A program made the position numbers and the translations under genes. A DNA stretch of 64,000 nucleotides from JAJKIV01 sp036741775 (lineage in GTDB: Bacteria > Gemmatimonadota > Gemmatimonadetes > Gemmatimonadales > Gemmatimonadaceae): positions 27,500-91,499 of the forward strand of contig DAINRQ010000016.1 of the NCBI GenBank assembly GCA_036741775.1. Direction: 5' to 3'. The notes beneath the pieces are model-generated. The model was given only the letters and a program-made list of their open reading frames with translations, did no database searches and was not told where the DNA came from. Positions 34,514 through 42,372 of this stretch are shown here, piece after piece (position 1 is the first letter of the stretch; each line of letters opens with the position of its first letter).

Positions 34514-35356
34514 TCAGCTCACGCGATGCACGTCAGGTCGTGTTCCCACGAGCGGCTTCCTCGCTCGGAAGCTGATGCCGATCGTCCCGAACTTCGCCGC
34601 GCTCGACGCCTGTGGGGCATCGCGGAACACATCGCCGCGCCACGCGATCTCGAAATCGACGAACCCGGCGGCCACGACCGTGGCCTCGAGCTCTGCTTCC
34701 AGCAGAGCACCGGCGATTCAGCCTTTCCACAGATCGATGTTCCGCTTCGTGCCCTCGGACACGGGCTTCTGCACGAGAATGTCGCCGATCTGGAGGCGGC
34801 CACCGGGTCGCAGTACGCGCGCCATCTCCGCGAGCCCGGCGAGCTTGTCTGGAAACAGGTTCATGACGCCGTTGGAGATCACCACATCCGCCCACCCGTC
34901 ATCGACCGGAAGGGCTTCGGCGTAGCCCTCGCGAAACTCGACGTTACGTCCGCCCATGGCGGCGGCACTCGCGCCTGCCTTCGCGAGCATTGCGGGCGTC
35001 ATGTCCACGCCGACGACCCGCCCATCGCTTCCCACCATCTTCGCGGCGATGAGGCTGTCGATTCCCGCACCGCATCCGACGTCGACCACTCGCTCGCCGG
35101 GCAGGAGCGGGCCGAGGCTGAAGGGATTGCCCGTGCCGGCGAACGACGCGATCGACGGTTCGGGCACGCCTTCGAGCCAGGCGTCGTCGTAGGCGAGCAG
35201 CCGCGTGAGCGTGCGACCTGTGTGGAAGTGGAAGCCGCGCTCCGGCTCCGCGGCGACGAGTGCGTACTCCTCCCGGATCGCGTCGCGGAGCCGCATCACA
35301 TCGAGCCCCGCTACCGGTTGGGCAGCACCGGGAAGTGTTTTCGTCGGATCGGCCAT
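34514..35356 (-). CDS. ArsM-like SAM methyltransferase, probable selenoprotein (in-frame TGA = Sec213)
   Basis: The first 212 residues carry a class I methyltransferase domain: VVDVGCGAGIDSLIAA (motif I, about 89-104), VVGVDMTPAML, and VLRPGGRLQIGDI. A TGA at 34718-34720 follows NIDLWKG. The same frame then continues for 67 codons with fully family-like sequence (IAGALLEAELEATVVAAGF, KFGTIGISFRARKP) to a TGA at 34514-34516. Cys-containing relatives read ...LWxGCIAGAL..., equivalent to the conserved thiolate motif of arsenite methyltransferases, so TGA stands exactly where Cys is expected. A hairpin fitting the bacterial SECIS rule follows it. Full length is 280 residues. GGAGGG precedes the ATG. 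A nonsense mutation is the alternative but does not explain the hairpin or the 1-base spacing to the next gene. Confidence 0.82.
34690..34708 (-). promoter_or_regulatory. Candidate bacterial SECIS element
   Basis: In the mRNA, a perfect 7-bp stem GCUCUGC/GCAGAGC closes the 5-base loop UGGAA. The loop begins 17 bases after the in-frame UGA and has G at its second position. From memory, the published bacterial SECIS pattern asks for a short stem-loop whose apical loop starts about 16-37 bases after UGA with a G in its first two positions. This fits. Confidence 0.72.
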
Positions 35357-35848
35357 ACGCCCTCCGAGTAAGACACGTGGATCTCGATGAGCCGTCCTGG
35401 CTCTATCCCTCCATCACTCTAGAGCGATGGTGGAGCGATCGCAACACCGGTCTCCGGGCGCGTACGTACTCGTTAGGATCGCCCCTCGAGGGCTCGCGAG
35501 CCCCGCGCCATGGAGGTCACCCCGAGCGCGGCGCCTGCCCTGAGAGCGCCGGCGACGACTGGAGGGTTCCTCGGTCTCCCGGACGAAGGACAGGCCACTC
35601 TAGCGGGACGCGTCTGAAAGGAACGAACCGCAGAGAGCGCAGAGGACTTGCCTGGTGAGCAGGCAGTCCCTGCGCCCTCTGCGGTTCATTGTTTGCGAGA
35701 TGTCCAGACAGAGCGGTCAGCCAGGGTGGTGGAACGCCAACGCTTGCGAAACGCGGCCGGAGGTTGCGTGACCAGCCGACGGCTTCGTCATTACCCGATG
35801 CGAACATCCCGCTGCATGTTTGGTCACCATATTGCCGAGGCTCTCATC
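35357..35848. other. Gene-free region with an inverted repeat at 35622-35690
   Basis: These 492 bases hold the operator-like palindrome described separately and one CGTTAGGA. They also hold an imperfect inverted repeat with arms of about 30 bases (35622-35654 and 35660-35690) containing GAACCGCAGAG and its complement, around a 5-base centre. I see no gene. Confidence 0.55.
35411..35430. promoter_or_regulatory. 20-bp palindrome upstream of the methyltransferase-monooxygenase unit
   Basis: CCATCxCTC and GAGxGATGG arms surround a central TA, so nine of ten positions pair. It lies 55 bases upstream of the methyltransferase ATG. On the minus strand TTGCGA and TAGAGT are 17 bases apart, so the palindrome overlaps the spacer and -10 of a possible promoter. 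The regulator is not identified. Confidence 0.5.
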
Positions 35849-36244
35849 ATGACCCACCCCTGGATGCGCCGGCGCGTGCGCCGCCTCGCGCCCCTCGTCC
35901 TGATCTTCGCTGCGAGTGCGGCGTGTGGCTCGGCGCGACGCGTTTCCACCGAGCCGCCGGCGGTGATCATTTTCACGAATGAGTCGCTCGATCAGGCGAC
36001 CGTGTACGTCGTCGCCCCCGGAGTGGACTTCAGGCGACTGGGCACCGTCATCGCGGGCCGGACCGAGACGCTCACGGTGCCGCAGGAGTTCACGTCGCGG
36101 GGTACGGTGAATATCGTCGCGCGCCTGTTGGCCCGCTCGGCACTGCCGCAGACGGGTTCCGTCTCGATCCGTCCAGGGGAGCGGTACGAGGTGCGGCTTC
36201 AGTTCGACGCCAAGCTCCTCTCGTTCCTCCCGGCCGGGTCCTGA
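35849..36244 (+). CDS. Small lipoprotein of unknown function
   Basis: A 131-residue protein with a basic N terminus, a hydrophobic core (LAPLVLIFAASAAC) and a lipobox SAAC near residue 27, so it is probably lipid-anchored. The mature part is a compact beta domain (AVIIFTNESLDQATVYVVAP, RLGTVIAGRTETLTVP, GSVSIRPGERYEVRLQ) that resembles small immunoglobulin-like or BON-unrelated sandwich domains. No family is certain. A longer upstream reading is low complexity. It ends about 70 bases before the operator of the serine-hydrolase gene. Confidence 0.68.
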   Translation: MTHPWMRRRVRRLAPLVLIFAASAACGSARRVSTEPPAVIIFTNESLDQATVYVVAPGVDFRRLGTVIAGRTETLTVPQEFTSRGTVNIVARLLARSALPQTGSVSIRPGERYEVRLQFDAKLLSFLPAGS

Positions 36245-36311
36245 GAGGCTCGCGGGCGGCGCGATTTGGGCCGCGGCGCGGGCCGGATTGCGTTCGGGCG
36301 GTAATCGCGCA

Positions 36312-36338
36312 ATTTGTATACAGAAATTGTATACAAAT
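36312..36338. promoter_or_regulatory. GntR-like operator upstream of the serine hydrolase gene
   Basis: Perfect 11-bp arms ATTTGTATACA (36312-36322) and TGTATACAAAT (36328-36338) flank GAAAT. Each arm itself contains the palindrome GTATAC, giving two TTGTATACA-type sites. This core is typical of GntR-family operators. No GntR gene is in the window. Confidence 0.7.
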
Positions 36339-36369
36339 CGTGAACGCGACACCGTCCGACGGAGACCGC

Positions 36370-38358
36370 ATGCTCACTCTCACGCGTCCCGCTGCCGCCG
36401 CCATTCGGCACGGACTCCCGTTGCTGCTCCTCTCCGGCGCCGTCGGCGCTCAGCAGCCCACCAACCCGCTCAGCCAACCACCGGCTCCACGCGTCGTGCG
36501 CCCGCAAGAGCTCCCCGACCCCGCGCCGATGATTCCCCCCAGTACCACGCGCGGCATCAAGGATCGCGCGGAGCTCGAGGCGTTCCTCGACGGGGTCATG
36601 ATCGCGAACCTCGGCGATAAACACGTCGCCGGGGCAACCGTGGCGGTCGTGAAGGACGGAGAGCTGCTCCTCGCGAAGGGGTACGGCTGGTCGGACCCCG
36701 ACAAACGCCTGCCGGTCGATAGCGCGCGGACACTGTTCCGCATCGGCTCGATCAGCAAGCTGTTCACGTGGACGGCGGTGATGCAGCTCGTCGAGCAGGG
36801 AAAGCTCGACCTCGATGTCGATGTGAACCGCTACCTCGACTTCGAGATTCCGGACACGTACCCGCAGCCGATCACGATGCGGCACATCATGACGCACACG
36901 CCGGGCTTCGAGGAGGACGGGCGGGATCTGATCGGCGATGACACGACGAAAATCGTTCCGCTGGGCCGATGGCTCGCGACGCACATCCCCGGTCGCGTGA
37001 GGCCGCCGGGCACGTACTCGTCGTACTCCAACTACGCGACGGCGCTGGCGGGATACGTCGTGGAGCGCCTGGCCGGGATGCCGTTCGACGACTATGTCGA
37101 CCAACGCATCCTCGCGCCGCTCGGCATGACGCAGACGACGACGCGACAGCCGCTTCCGGCGACGCTCGCCGGGGATATGTCGGGCGGGTTCTCGTGGAAG
37201 GGCGGCCGCTTCGAGAGTGAGAAGTTCGAAGTCGTGCACCCGGCGCCGGCCGGGTCGGTGGCGTCGAGCGCGACGGACATGGCCAGGTTCATGCTCGCCC
37301 ACCTCGGCAACGGGACGTACAACGGGCAGCGCATTCTCGCCGACTCGACGGTGGCACTCATGCACCGGCGCGCCTTCAGCCACGATCCGCGGATTCCGGG
37401 ATTCGCGTTAGGCTTCTACGAGAAGTCGAGTCACGGGCTCCACATCATCGGGCACGGCGGCGACACCGGGTGGTTTCACAGCGATCTCGCGCTGATCCCG
37501 TCGGAGCGGGTCGGAGTGTTCGTCTCCTACAACACGAACACCGGCGGAGAGTTGAGCTTCGGTCCGTTTCTGAACCAGTTCCTCGATCACTACTATCCGG
37601 TCACGCCACCGACGCCGTCGGTGGTGGCCGAAGCGGAAGAGCAGGCACAGCGGGTCGCCGGCGAGTACCAGTTCAACCGCCGCTCGTACACGACGTTTCA
37701 GGCAGCCATGGGGCTCGCCGGCGGAATCAGCGTAACGCCTGGAGACAGCGGTCGGGTGGTGCTGCGCTCGCCGCTCGGTGAGTCGCATCTCGTGCCGGTG
37801 GGGCCCCTCCTGTACCGCGACGCGATGCGCGACGAGCTGGTATCGTTCAAGGCGGACGCCGACGGTTCGGTGCGCCACGCGTTTCTCGGCATCGCGCCCA
37901 TGATGGCGATGGAGCGCATCCCGTGGTACGCGTCGCCGAAGCTCCACTGGGTGCTGCTCGGGCTCGGCGTGCTCGTTTTCGCCGCGACGATCGTCGCGGC
38001 GGTTCGGCGCTTCGCTCGTCGCCGCTTCGGGACGCCGCGACCGGAGGACGCGCTCCCCGGTCGGCCGCTCGTCGTCACGGTTGCGTTGCTGAATCTCGTG
38101 TTTCTCGTAGCGGTGGGTGTGATTATCGGGTCGGGCGGCGGGTTGCTAGAGGGACCGTTGACCGGGCTCAAGATTGCGCTCGCGCTTCCGGTGATCGGCG
38201 TGCTCGTGGCGCTCGGCGCCGCGTTCGTCGCCTGGCGACATTGGCAGACGGGCGCAGGGACGCGAGGCGCCAGGCTGCTCTACAGTTCCGCCGTCGTGGT
38301 CGCCTTGCTCTTCGCGTGGTCGCTCAGCCAGTGGAATCTGCTGGGATGGCATATGTAG
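36370..38358 (+). CDS. Membrane-anchored serine hydrolase, class C beta-lactamase fold
   Basis: A 662-residue protein. A signal peptide (HGLPLLLLSGAVGAQ) precedes a penicillin-binding/beta-lactamase-like domain with nucleophile Ser127 and Lys130 in SISK, Tyr219-Ser-Asn in YSN, and the HGG box in IGHGGDTGWF. A lipocalin-like linker follows. Four C-terminal membrane helices end the protein (for example WVLLGLGVLVFAATIVAAV and ALALPVIGVLVALGAAFVAW). Such enzymes are usually peptidases or esterases rather than true lactamases. I chose ATG 36370 because GGAG is five bases upstream; GTG 36340 is an alternative. The upstream GntR-type operator suggests induction by a small metabolite. Confidence 0.88.
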   Translation: MLTLTRPAAAAIRHGLPLLLLSGAVGAQQPTNPLSQPPAPRVVRPQELPDPAPMIPPSTTRGIKDRAELEAFLDGVMIANLGDKHVAGATVAVVKDGELLLAKGYGWSDPDKRLPVDSARTLFRIGSISKLFTWTAVMQLVEQGKLDLDVDVNRYLDFEIPDTYPQPITMRHIMTHTPGFEEDGRDLIGDDTTKIVPLGRWLATHIPGRVRPPGTYSSYSNYATALAGYVVERLAGMPFDDYVDQRILAPLGMTQTTTRQPLPATLAGDMSGGFSWKGGRFESEKFEVVHPAPAGSVASSATDMARFMLAHLGNGTYNGQRILADSTVALMHRRAFSHDPRIPGFALGFYEKSSHGLHIIGHGGDTGWFHSDLALIPSERVGVFVSYNTNTGGELSFGPFLNQFLDHYYPVTPPTPSVVAEAEEQAQRVAGEYQFNRRSYTTFQAAMGLAGGISVTPGDSGRVVLRSPLGESHLVPVGPLLYRDAMRDELVSFKADADGSVRHAFLGIAPMMAMERIPWYASPKLHWVLLGLGVLVFAATIVAAVRRFARRRFGTPRPEDALPGRPLVVTVALLNLVFLVAVGVIIGSGGGLLEGPLTGLKIALALPVIGVLVALGAAFVAWRHWQTGAGTRGARLLYSSAVVVALLFAWSLSQWNLLGWHM

Positions 38359-38562
38359 CGATCATTGCTGCTCCGGGTGAGCGCTCGTCTCGGAGCGGTG
38401 AACTTCCGCTGGCCTAACGCGGCAGGCCCAACCGCCTCGTCAGGCGCCGTTCGAGTTGTCGCTCTACTCACTTCCCGGGGCACGCGGTTCGCGTCTCCGA
38501 TGGCTGCATCCGCCCGCTCGGGCGGATCGGGACGGCCGGTTTCAGCCATCGGAGAACGCGGA

Positions 38563-39078
38563 ATGTTCAGACAGATCAACGACATCGAGATGCCGACGTG
38601 GAAGTGGGGCATCCACACGCTGCTCCGGGTAGTGACCGGAGCGCTCTTCATGCAGCACGGCGTGCAGAAACTCTTCGGGCTGCTCCTCGCTCCCGACCGG
38701 CCCTGGAGCGGACCGCCGCCCGTGTTCTCGCAGTTCTGGTTCGCGGGCGTGCTCGAGGTTTTCGGCGGCGCGCTCATTATCCTCGGGCTATTCACGCGCC
38801 CGGTTGCGTTTCTGCTCTCGGGTGAGATGGCCGTGGCGTACTTCCAGGCGCACTTCCCGAGGAGCTTCTGGCCGATCCTCAACGGCGGGGAGCCTGTCGT
38901 GCTCTTCTGCTTCGTGTATCTCTACTTCTTCGCGACCGGCGCCGGCCCATATAGCCTGGATGCCGCGCTGCGAAGCCGCCGCAACGCAAGGCAGGCTGCT
39001 CTCGCGGAGCCGGAAGAATCGACGTCTCGATGGGGCGAGCAAACGACGCCACGGGCCAGGAGACGACAAGTCGGGTGA
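38563..39078 (+). CDS. DoxX-family membrane protein
   Basis: A 171-residue protein with four membrane helices. DoxX features are LLRVVTGALFMQHGVQKLFG (about 20-39), FWFAGVLEVFGGALIILGLFTRP (about 57-79), a helix with GEMAVAYFQAHFP, and GEPVVLFCFVYLYFFATG. DoxX-like proteins have been linked to quinone or thiosulfate redox chemistry and to oxidative-stress protection; the precise role here is unknown. The basic C-terminal tail is cytoplasmic. The start is ATG 38563, after GGAG. Longer readings upstream are noise. It follows the hydrolase gene after 204 bases that include one GCCTAACG. Confidence 0.88.
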   Translation: MFRQINDIEMPTWKWGIHTLLRVVTGALFMQHGVQKLFGLLLAPDRPWSGPPPVFSQFWFAGVLEVFGGALIILGLFTRPVAFLLSGEMAVAYFQAHFPRSFWPILNGGEPVVLFCFVYLYFFATGAGPYSLDAALRSRRNARQAALAEPEESTSRWGEQTTPRARRRQVG

Positions 39079-39081
39079 ACT

Positions 39082-39126
39082 CGCCGCGTTAGGGGTCACG
39101 CCGCGTTAGGGGTCAGAGTCCTAACG
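39082..39126. repeat. Tandem 17-bp repeat with REP-like core
   Basis: CGCCGCGTTAGGGGTCA occurs twice in perfect tandem (39082-39098 and 39099-39115). The second copy runs into GGGGTCAGAGTC, the core of the inverted repeat at 8968. CGTTAGG (39104-39110) and CCTAACG (39120-39126) then form a perfect 7-bp inverted repeat across 9 bases. It is probably a decayed or minimal version of the same mobile repeat. Confidence 0.65.
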
Positions 39127-39481
39127 CATCCTTTCATCTCATCGCGCCATCGAGCGGACGCGGAGGACGCGGGAACGGCGGACGCGGGAAGGGCCGCAGA
39201 CGGCCGCGCGCCTGTAGTGTCGGGTGGCCGCCCAGTCGGAACTGCGATGACGCGGATGGGGCGGAAAGGGCCGGATCGGGGAATCGGGAATCGATTGGCC
39301 GCGCCACGCCGGTGGCGACTCATTGCGAGAGCGACTCTCCCTCGCGCGGAGCGATCCGTCCCGATCCTTGCTATCTGTTCGATCCGCATCACCCTTCACG
39401 GACGTCTGCCTGACCGAGCGGGTCGCCGCGCGACGCGAACCGTGACGCATGATAGCCGATAGCCGATAGCCGATAGCCGAT
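39127..39481. other. Gene-free, repeat-rich region ending in a heptanucleotide tandem array
   Basis: No gene is supportable. Short GGACGCGG/GGCGGACGCGG iterations occur at about 39160-39200. At 39451-39478 the heptamer GATAGCC is repeated four times in perfect tandem, with a partial fifth unit at 39479-39481. The array runs directly into the truncated hydrolase pseudogene. Confidence 0.65.
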
Positions 39482-39906
39482 GTTCGTGGTGACCGAGTCC
39501 GCGCAGAGCTTCGTCGAGGACCGCACCCGGTCCGGGCTCCGCGCGGCTCGAATCGAGTTCGAGCGGCCTGGCCAGCCCGAATGTCTCGAACGCTACCACG
39601 GAGCGAAGGCGCGGTGGGTCCTGGATGCCTGGATCGAAACGTGGCTTTCCCCCGCGTTCGCCAGCTGGTCTCTCGACGACGACCTGCGCTGCCTGTGCTG
39701 TCCGGCGCTCGCCCTTCGCGGCGACCGCGACGAGTACGGCTCGGCTCGACACCCCGAGCGTATCGCACGCCTAACGCAGGGGCCGTCACGGGGCCGTCAT
39801 CCTCGAAGCATGCGGACACATCCCGCATCGGGAGCAGCCAACGCCTGTCCTCGCGGAGGTCGCGCGGTTCCTCACGCCACGCGCCGCGACGTCACCCACC
39901 GGATGA
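39480..39906 (+). pseudogene. Alpha/beta-hydrolase remnant, 5'-truncated and frameshifted
   Basis: The first frame encodes the middle of an alpha/beta hydrolase (LDAWIETWLSPAFASWSLDD, then the strand CPALALRGDRDEYG with the acidic triad residue). Near 39775-39800 the family sequence moves to another frame, which reads GAVILEACGHIPHREQPTPV, containing the catalytic His (CGHIPH), and ends at TGA 39904-39906. The nucleophile-bearing N-terminal half is absent; the coding similarity begins exactly where the GATAGCC array ends. It is therefore a decayed gene. It is convergent with the M28 peptidase, whose stop is 4 bases away. Confidence 0.75.
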
Positions 39907-39909
39907 AGG

Positions 39910-41466
39910 TCAGCGCTCCAGCGTGAACCCCGGATCGAGCTTCGGCCGCTCCGGCGCGTTCGACAGGAGCCACCCCGTCATGTACATCCACTGGGTCATG
40001 CGCGTGAGCTTCGCGTAATCGATGTTCTCCGGGTTGTCGCGCGGTGTATGGTAGTCGTCATGAAGGTTCGTCGAGAACATCACCGCCGGCACGTTCCTGC
40101 GCGCGTAGGGGAGATGGTCGCTGCGAAAGAACCACCCTTCGGGGTGCGTCGGCCGGTCCCATAACGAGTCGAGGATGAACTTCCCGGTCAGCTCGTTCGC
40201 GCGAAGCGCCATGTCGACGAGGTCGCTCGAGCTGCGATGCGGCGGCTGGCTGCCTAACAACGTCGCCGAATCCGGGTGGTTGCGTCCGATCATATCGCCG
40301 TTGAGCACCGCGACGATCTGTTGGAGCGGCACAACAGGGTTCGCGGCGTGGTAGCGCGAGCCGATGAGCCCGCGCTCCTCCGCGCCGTGGTTGATGAACA
40401 GCACCGAGCGCCTCCCCGGCTGCTTGACGAACGCGCGCGCCGCGGCCAGACCGGCCGCAGTCACGGTCGCGTTGTCGTCGGCGCCCGCGTGCACGGAGTC
40501 CCCCTCGAGCGTCACGCGCACGCCGTTGGCGTCCTGGTGCGAGCTGAACAACACGTATTCGTTGCGCAGCGTCGGGTCGGTGCCCGGGACCGCGCCGATG
40601 ACGTTCACCGTCGGCGTCGTGAAGCGCTCGAGCCGAACGGAGAGTTCCACGTTCGGTTGACGCTCGAGCGTTTCGCGCATGGACGCGCGAACGAGGTACG
40701 CCGGGGTCGGGCCCGTCCCAAGTGCAGGCGGCGGCGCGATTCGCGGCGACCCGTTCGCGGTCCGCGGTACCGCATTGTCGACATCGAACGCGCCGCGCGA
40801 GCGCGCCGAGGACACCACCTCGAACGCACTGTCGACCGGCGCGCTTGCGACCAGGAGGAGGGCGGCCGCGCCGCGTCGCGCGAAACGACTGGCGGTCGCG
40901 TTGATGGCGGCATCGGCGTGGCGGGACGCGAACGTGTAGCTGTTCGCGCGGATGTTCTCCGGTGCCGGTGCGAGTAATGGAGTCGCGACCACCCGGCCGC
41001 GCACGTCGGTTGTGGTGTCGGACGCGTCCGCCACCCAGAGGACCGCTCCGCTCGCCTCGGCGGGCACGACGTTCGTCGGGATGAGGTCGCGGAACAACGT
41101 CATGGCCTGAGTGCCGATGGTCGCGCGGCTCGCCGTGACCGACACGCGCGTGCGCGTCATGTCGAGCCACTGGAACCAGGTGCCGGCATCGCCCATCGGC
41201 TGGAGCCCGATGCGACGGTACTGCTCCGCTACCCACACGGAGGCGCGCATCTCGTCGAGCGTGCCGCCCTCGCGGCCACGCATGGCAGGCGACGCCATCT
41301 CGCTCACGTCACGGCGGAGGTCGGCTTCGCGAATGGCGGCGTACGCGGCAGGCACATCGGGGCGGCGGGCCGACGGTTGCGCGCCGAACAGCGCGCTGCG
41401 CGGAGCAACCACACCAAGCACGAGCGGGCCGAGAAGCAGGTGACGAATGCGGGGCGGGATGCGCAT
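39910..41466 (-). CDS. Exported M28-family zinc aminopeptidase
   Basis: A 518-residue protein with a signal peptide (RHLLLGPLVLGVVAPRSALFGA). It has a PA-domain-like insertion in the first half and a C-terminal M28 catalytic domain. Metal ligands are visible as FSSHQDANG (His), GADDNATVTAAG (bridging Asp), HGAEERGLIGS (Glu pair), NGDMIGRN (Asp) and HDDYHTPRD (His). This is a complete set for two zinc ions. It should release N-terminal residues from peptides in the periplasm or medium. The ATG at 41466 precedes the signal peptide; an upstream extension is unlikely. Confidence 0.9.
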   Translation of the reverse strand: MRIPPRIRHLLLGPLVLGVVAPRSALFGAQPSARRPDVPAAYAAIREADLRRDVSEMASPAMRGREGGTLDEMRASVWVAEQYRRIGLQPMGDAGTWFQWLDMTRTRVSVTASRATIGTQAMTLFRDLIPTNVVPAEASGAVLWVADASDTTTDVRGRVVATPLLAPAPENIRANSYTFASRHADAAINATASRFARRGAAALLLVASAPVDSAFEVVSSARSRGAFDVDNAVPRTANGSPRIAPPPALGTGPTPAYLVRASMRETLERQPNVELSVRLERFTTPTVNVIGAVPGTDPTLRNEYVLFSSHQDANGVRVTLEGDSVHAGADDNATVTAAGLAAARAFVKQPGRRSVLFINHGAEERGLIGSRYHAANPVVPLQQIVAVLNGDMIGRNHPDSATLLGSQPPHRSSSDLVDMALRANELTGKFILDSLWDRPTHPEGWFFRSDHLPYARRNVPAVMFSTNLHDDYHTPRDNPENIDYAKLTRMTQWMYMTGWLLSNAPERPKLDPGFTLER

Positions 41467-42372
41467 GGGGTGATCGGCGGTTGGCGACGAGGTGACGGAC
41501 GGCACACACTACGCCTATATGGCTCGTGTGTGATCCACGGACAAGCAGACGGCGAGCCTCCGCCGACGCAATGGATGACCGCCGGGTCCGCTCACGCGAT
41601 CGTGAGTTCAACGGGACCGCGACTGTCGTTAGCTTTCGAGCGTGGCACTTCTTCCCCAGGTCAGCTCGATCCGTTCTGGCCTCACTGGCGCGTGGCGTAG
41701 GCTCGCGCTGCTGGCCCTGCTCGCACTGTTGTTCGATGGCGAGTCCAGCTGGGCCGCTACTCCGCTCGCAGCGGCGTCGTTGTCCCAGCGCCAGGGACGT
41801 TGCGCGGCGTCGGCGCGCGGCGCTACAACCGCAGCGCCCGGTTTGCGTCGCAGCGTTTCGTCGACGAGGTCGGCGATGGCAGTCCGGGGCGGGGGCCGAT
41901 CCACGCGAGCGTCGGCGGGCGGTGACCGCCCTAACGCAGCCAGCTTCGCGGAACTGGGCAGATGCTCCACGTGGCAGGTCGATGTGTCCACTCGCCGCAG
42001 TGTCCTCGCGGCGTCGGAGCTAGGCGGCACGTCGGTGCCCGGCCTTCCCGCACCATCCTCCCGCGCGCCACCTCTCGGCTGACGGCGGCGCGCTGAGCGC
42101 GTCGCCAGGGCGCGCCCCGCTCGTCAGGTGCGGCGTTGTCCGCATCGGAGCTTCGCTGATCAGCCGCGCCGTTTGCTCGGCCGGATATGTCCCGCAGGCC
42201 GGTGACTCGCTGACGGTATCGCTCACCGTTTGTGAGGCGCGCCCGTCGCACGCCATCCCAAATCCTTTCAGAGATGATTCAATGACCGTCGAGGTATCGT
42301 GCCAACCGCTGGTTTGACGGCGCTGATCGCGGATGTGGGCGCGGGGAAATCACACCTGGACGGGAGACGGGC
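41467..42372. other. 906-bp region without a convincing gene
   Basis: Several open frames cross this region on both strands, but all are Arg/Ser/Ala-rich and lack recognisable motifs. The best candidate is 41642-42082 on the plus strand. It begins with a hydrophobic run (LALLALLALLFDG) that could be a signal peptide but continues as low-complexity sequence. CCCTAACG lies at 41929-41936. It may be a decayed gene. Confidence 0.4.

Noticed and set aside
34718..34720. Plain nonsense mutation or normal stop in the methyltransferase gene
   Set aside because: The downstream 67 codons keep family sequence, a SECIS-like hairpin follows at the correct distance, and the extended gene ends one base from its neighbour. 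A simple stop explains none of these.
39139..39828. A 229-codon minus-strand frame over the repeat-rich region
   Set aside because: It reads through the GATAGCC array and the antisense of the hydrolase remnant. The product is Arg-rich with no domain.
41642..42082. Possible exported 146-residue protein
   Set aside because: The hydrophobic start is suggestive, but the rest is low complexity, the ribosome-binding site is weak and no family is recognised. It is left as part of a gene-free region.
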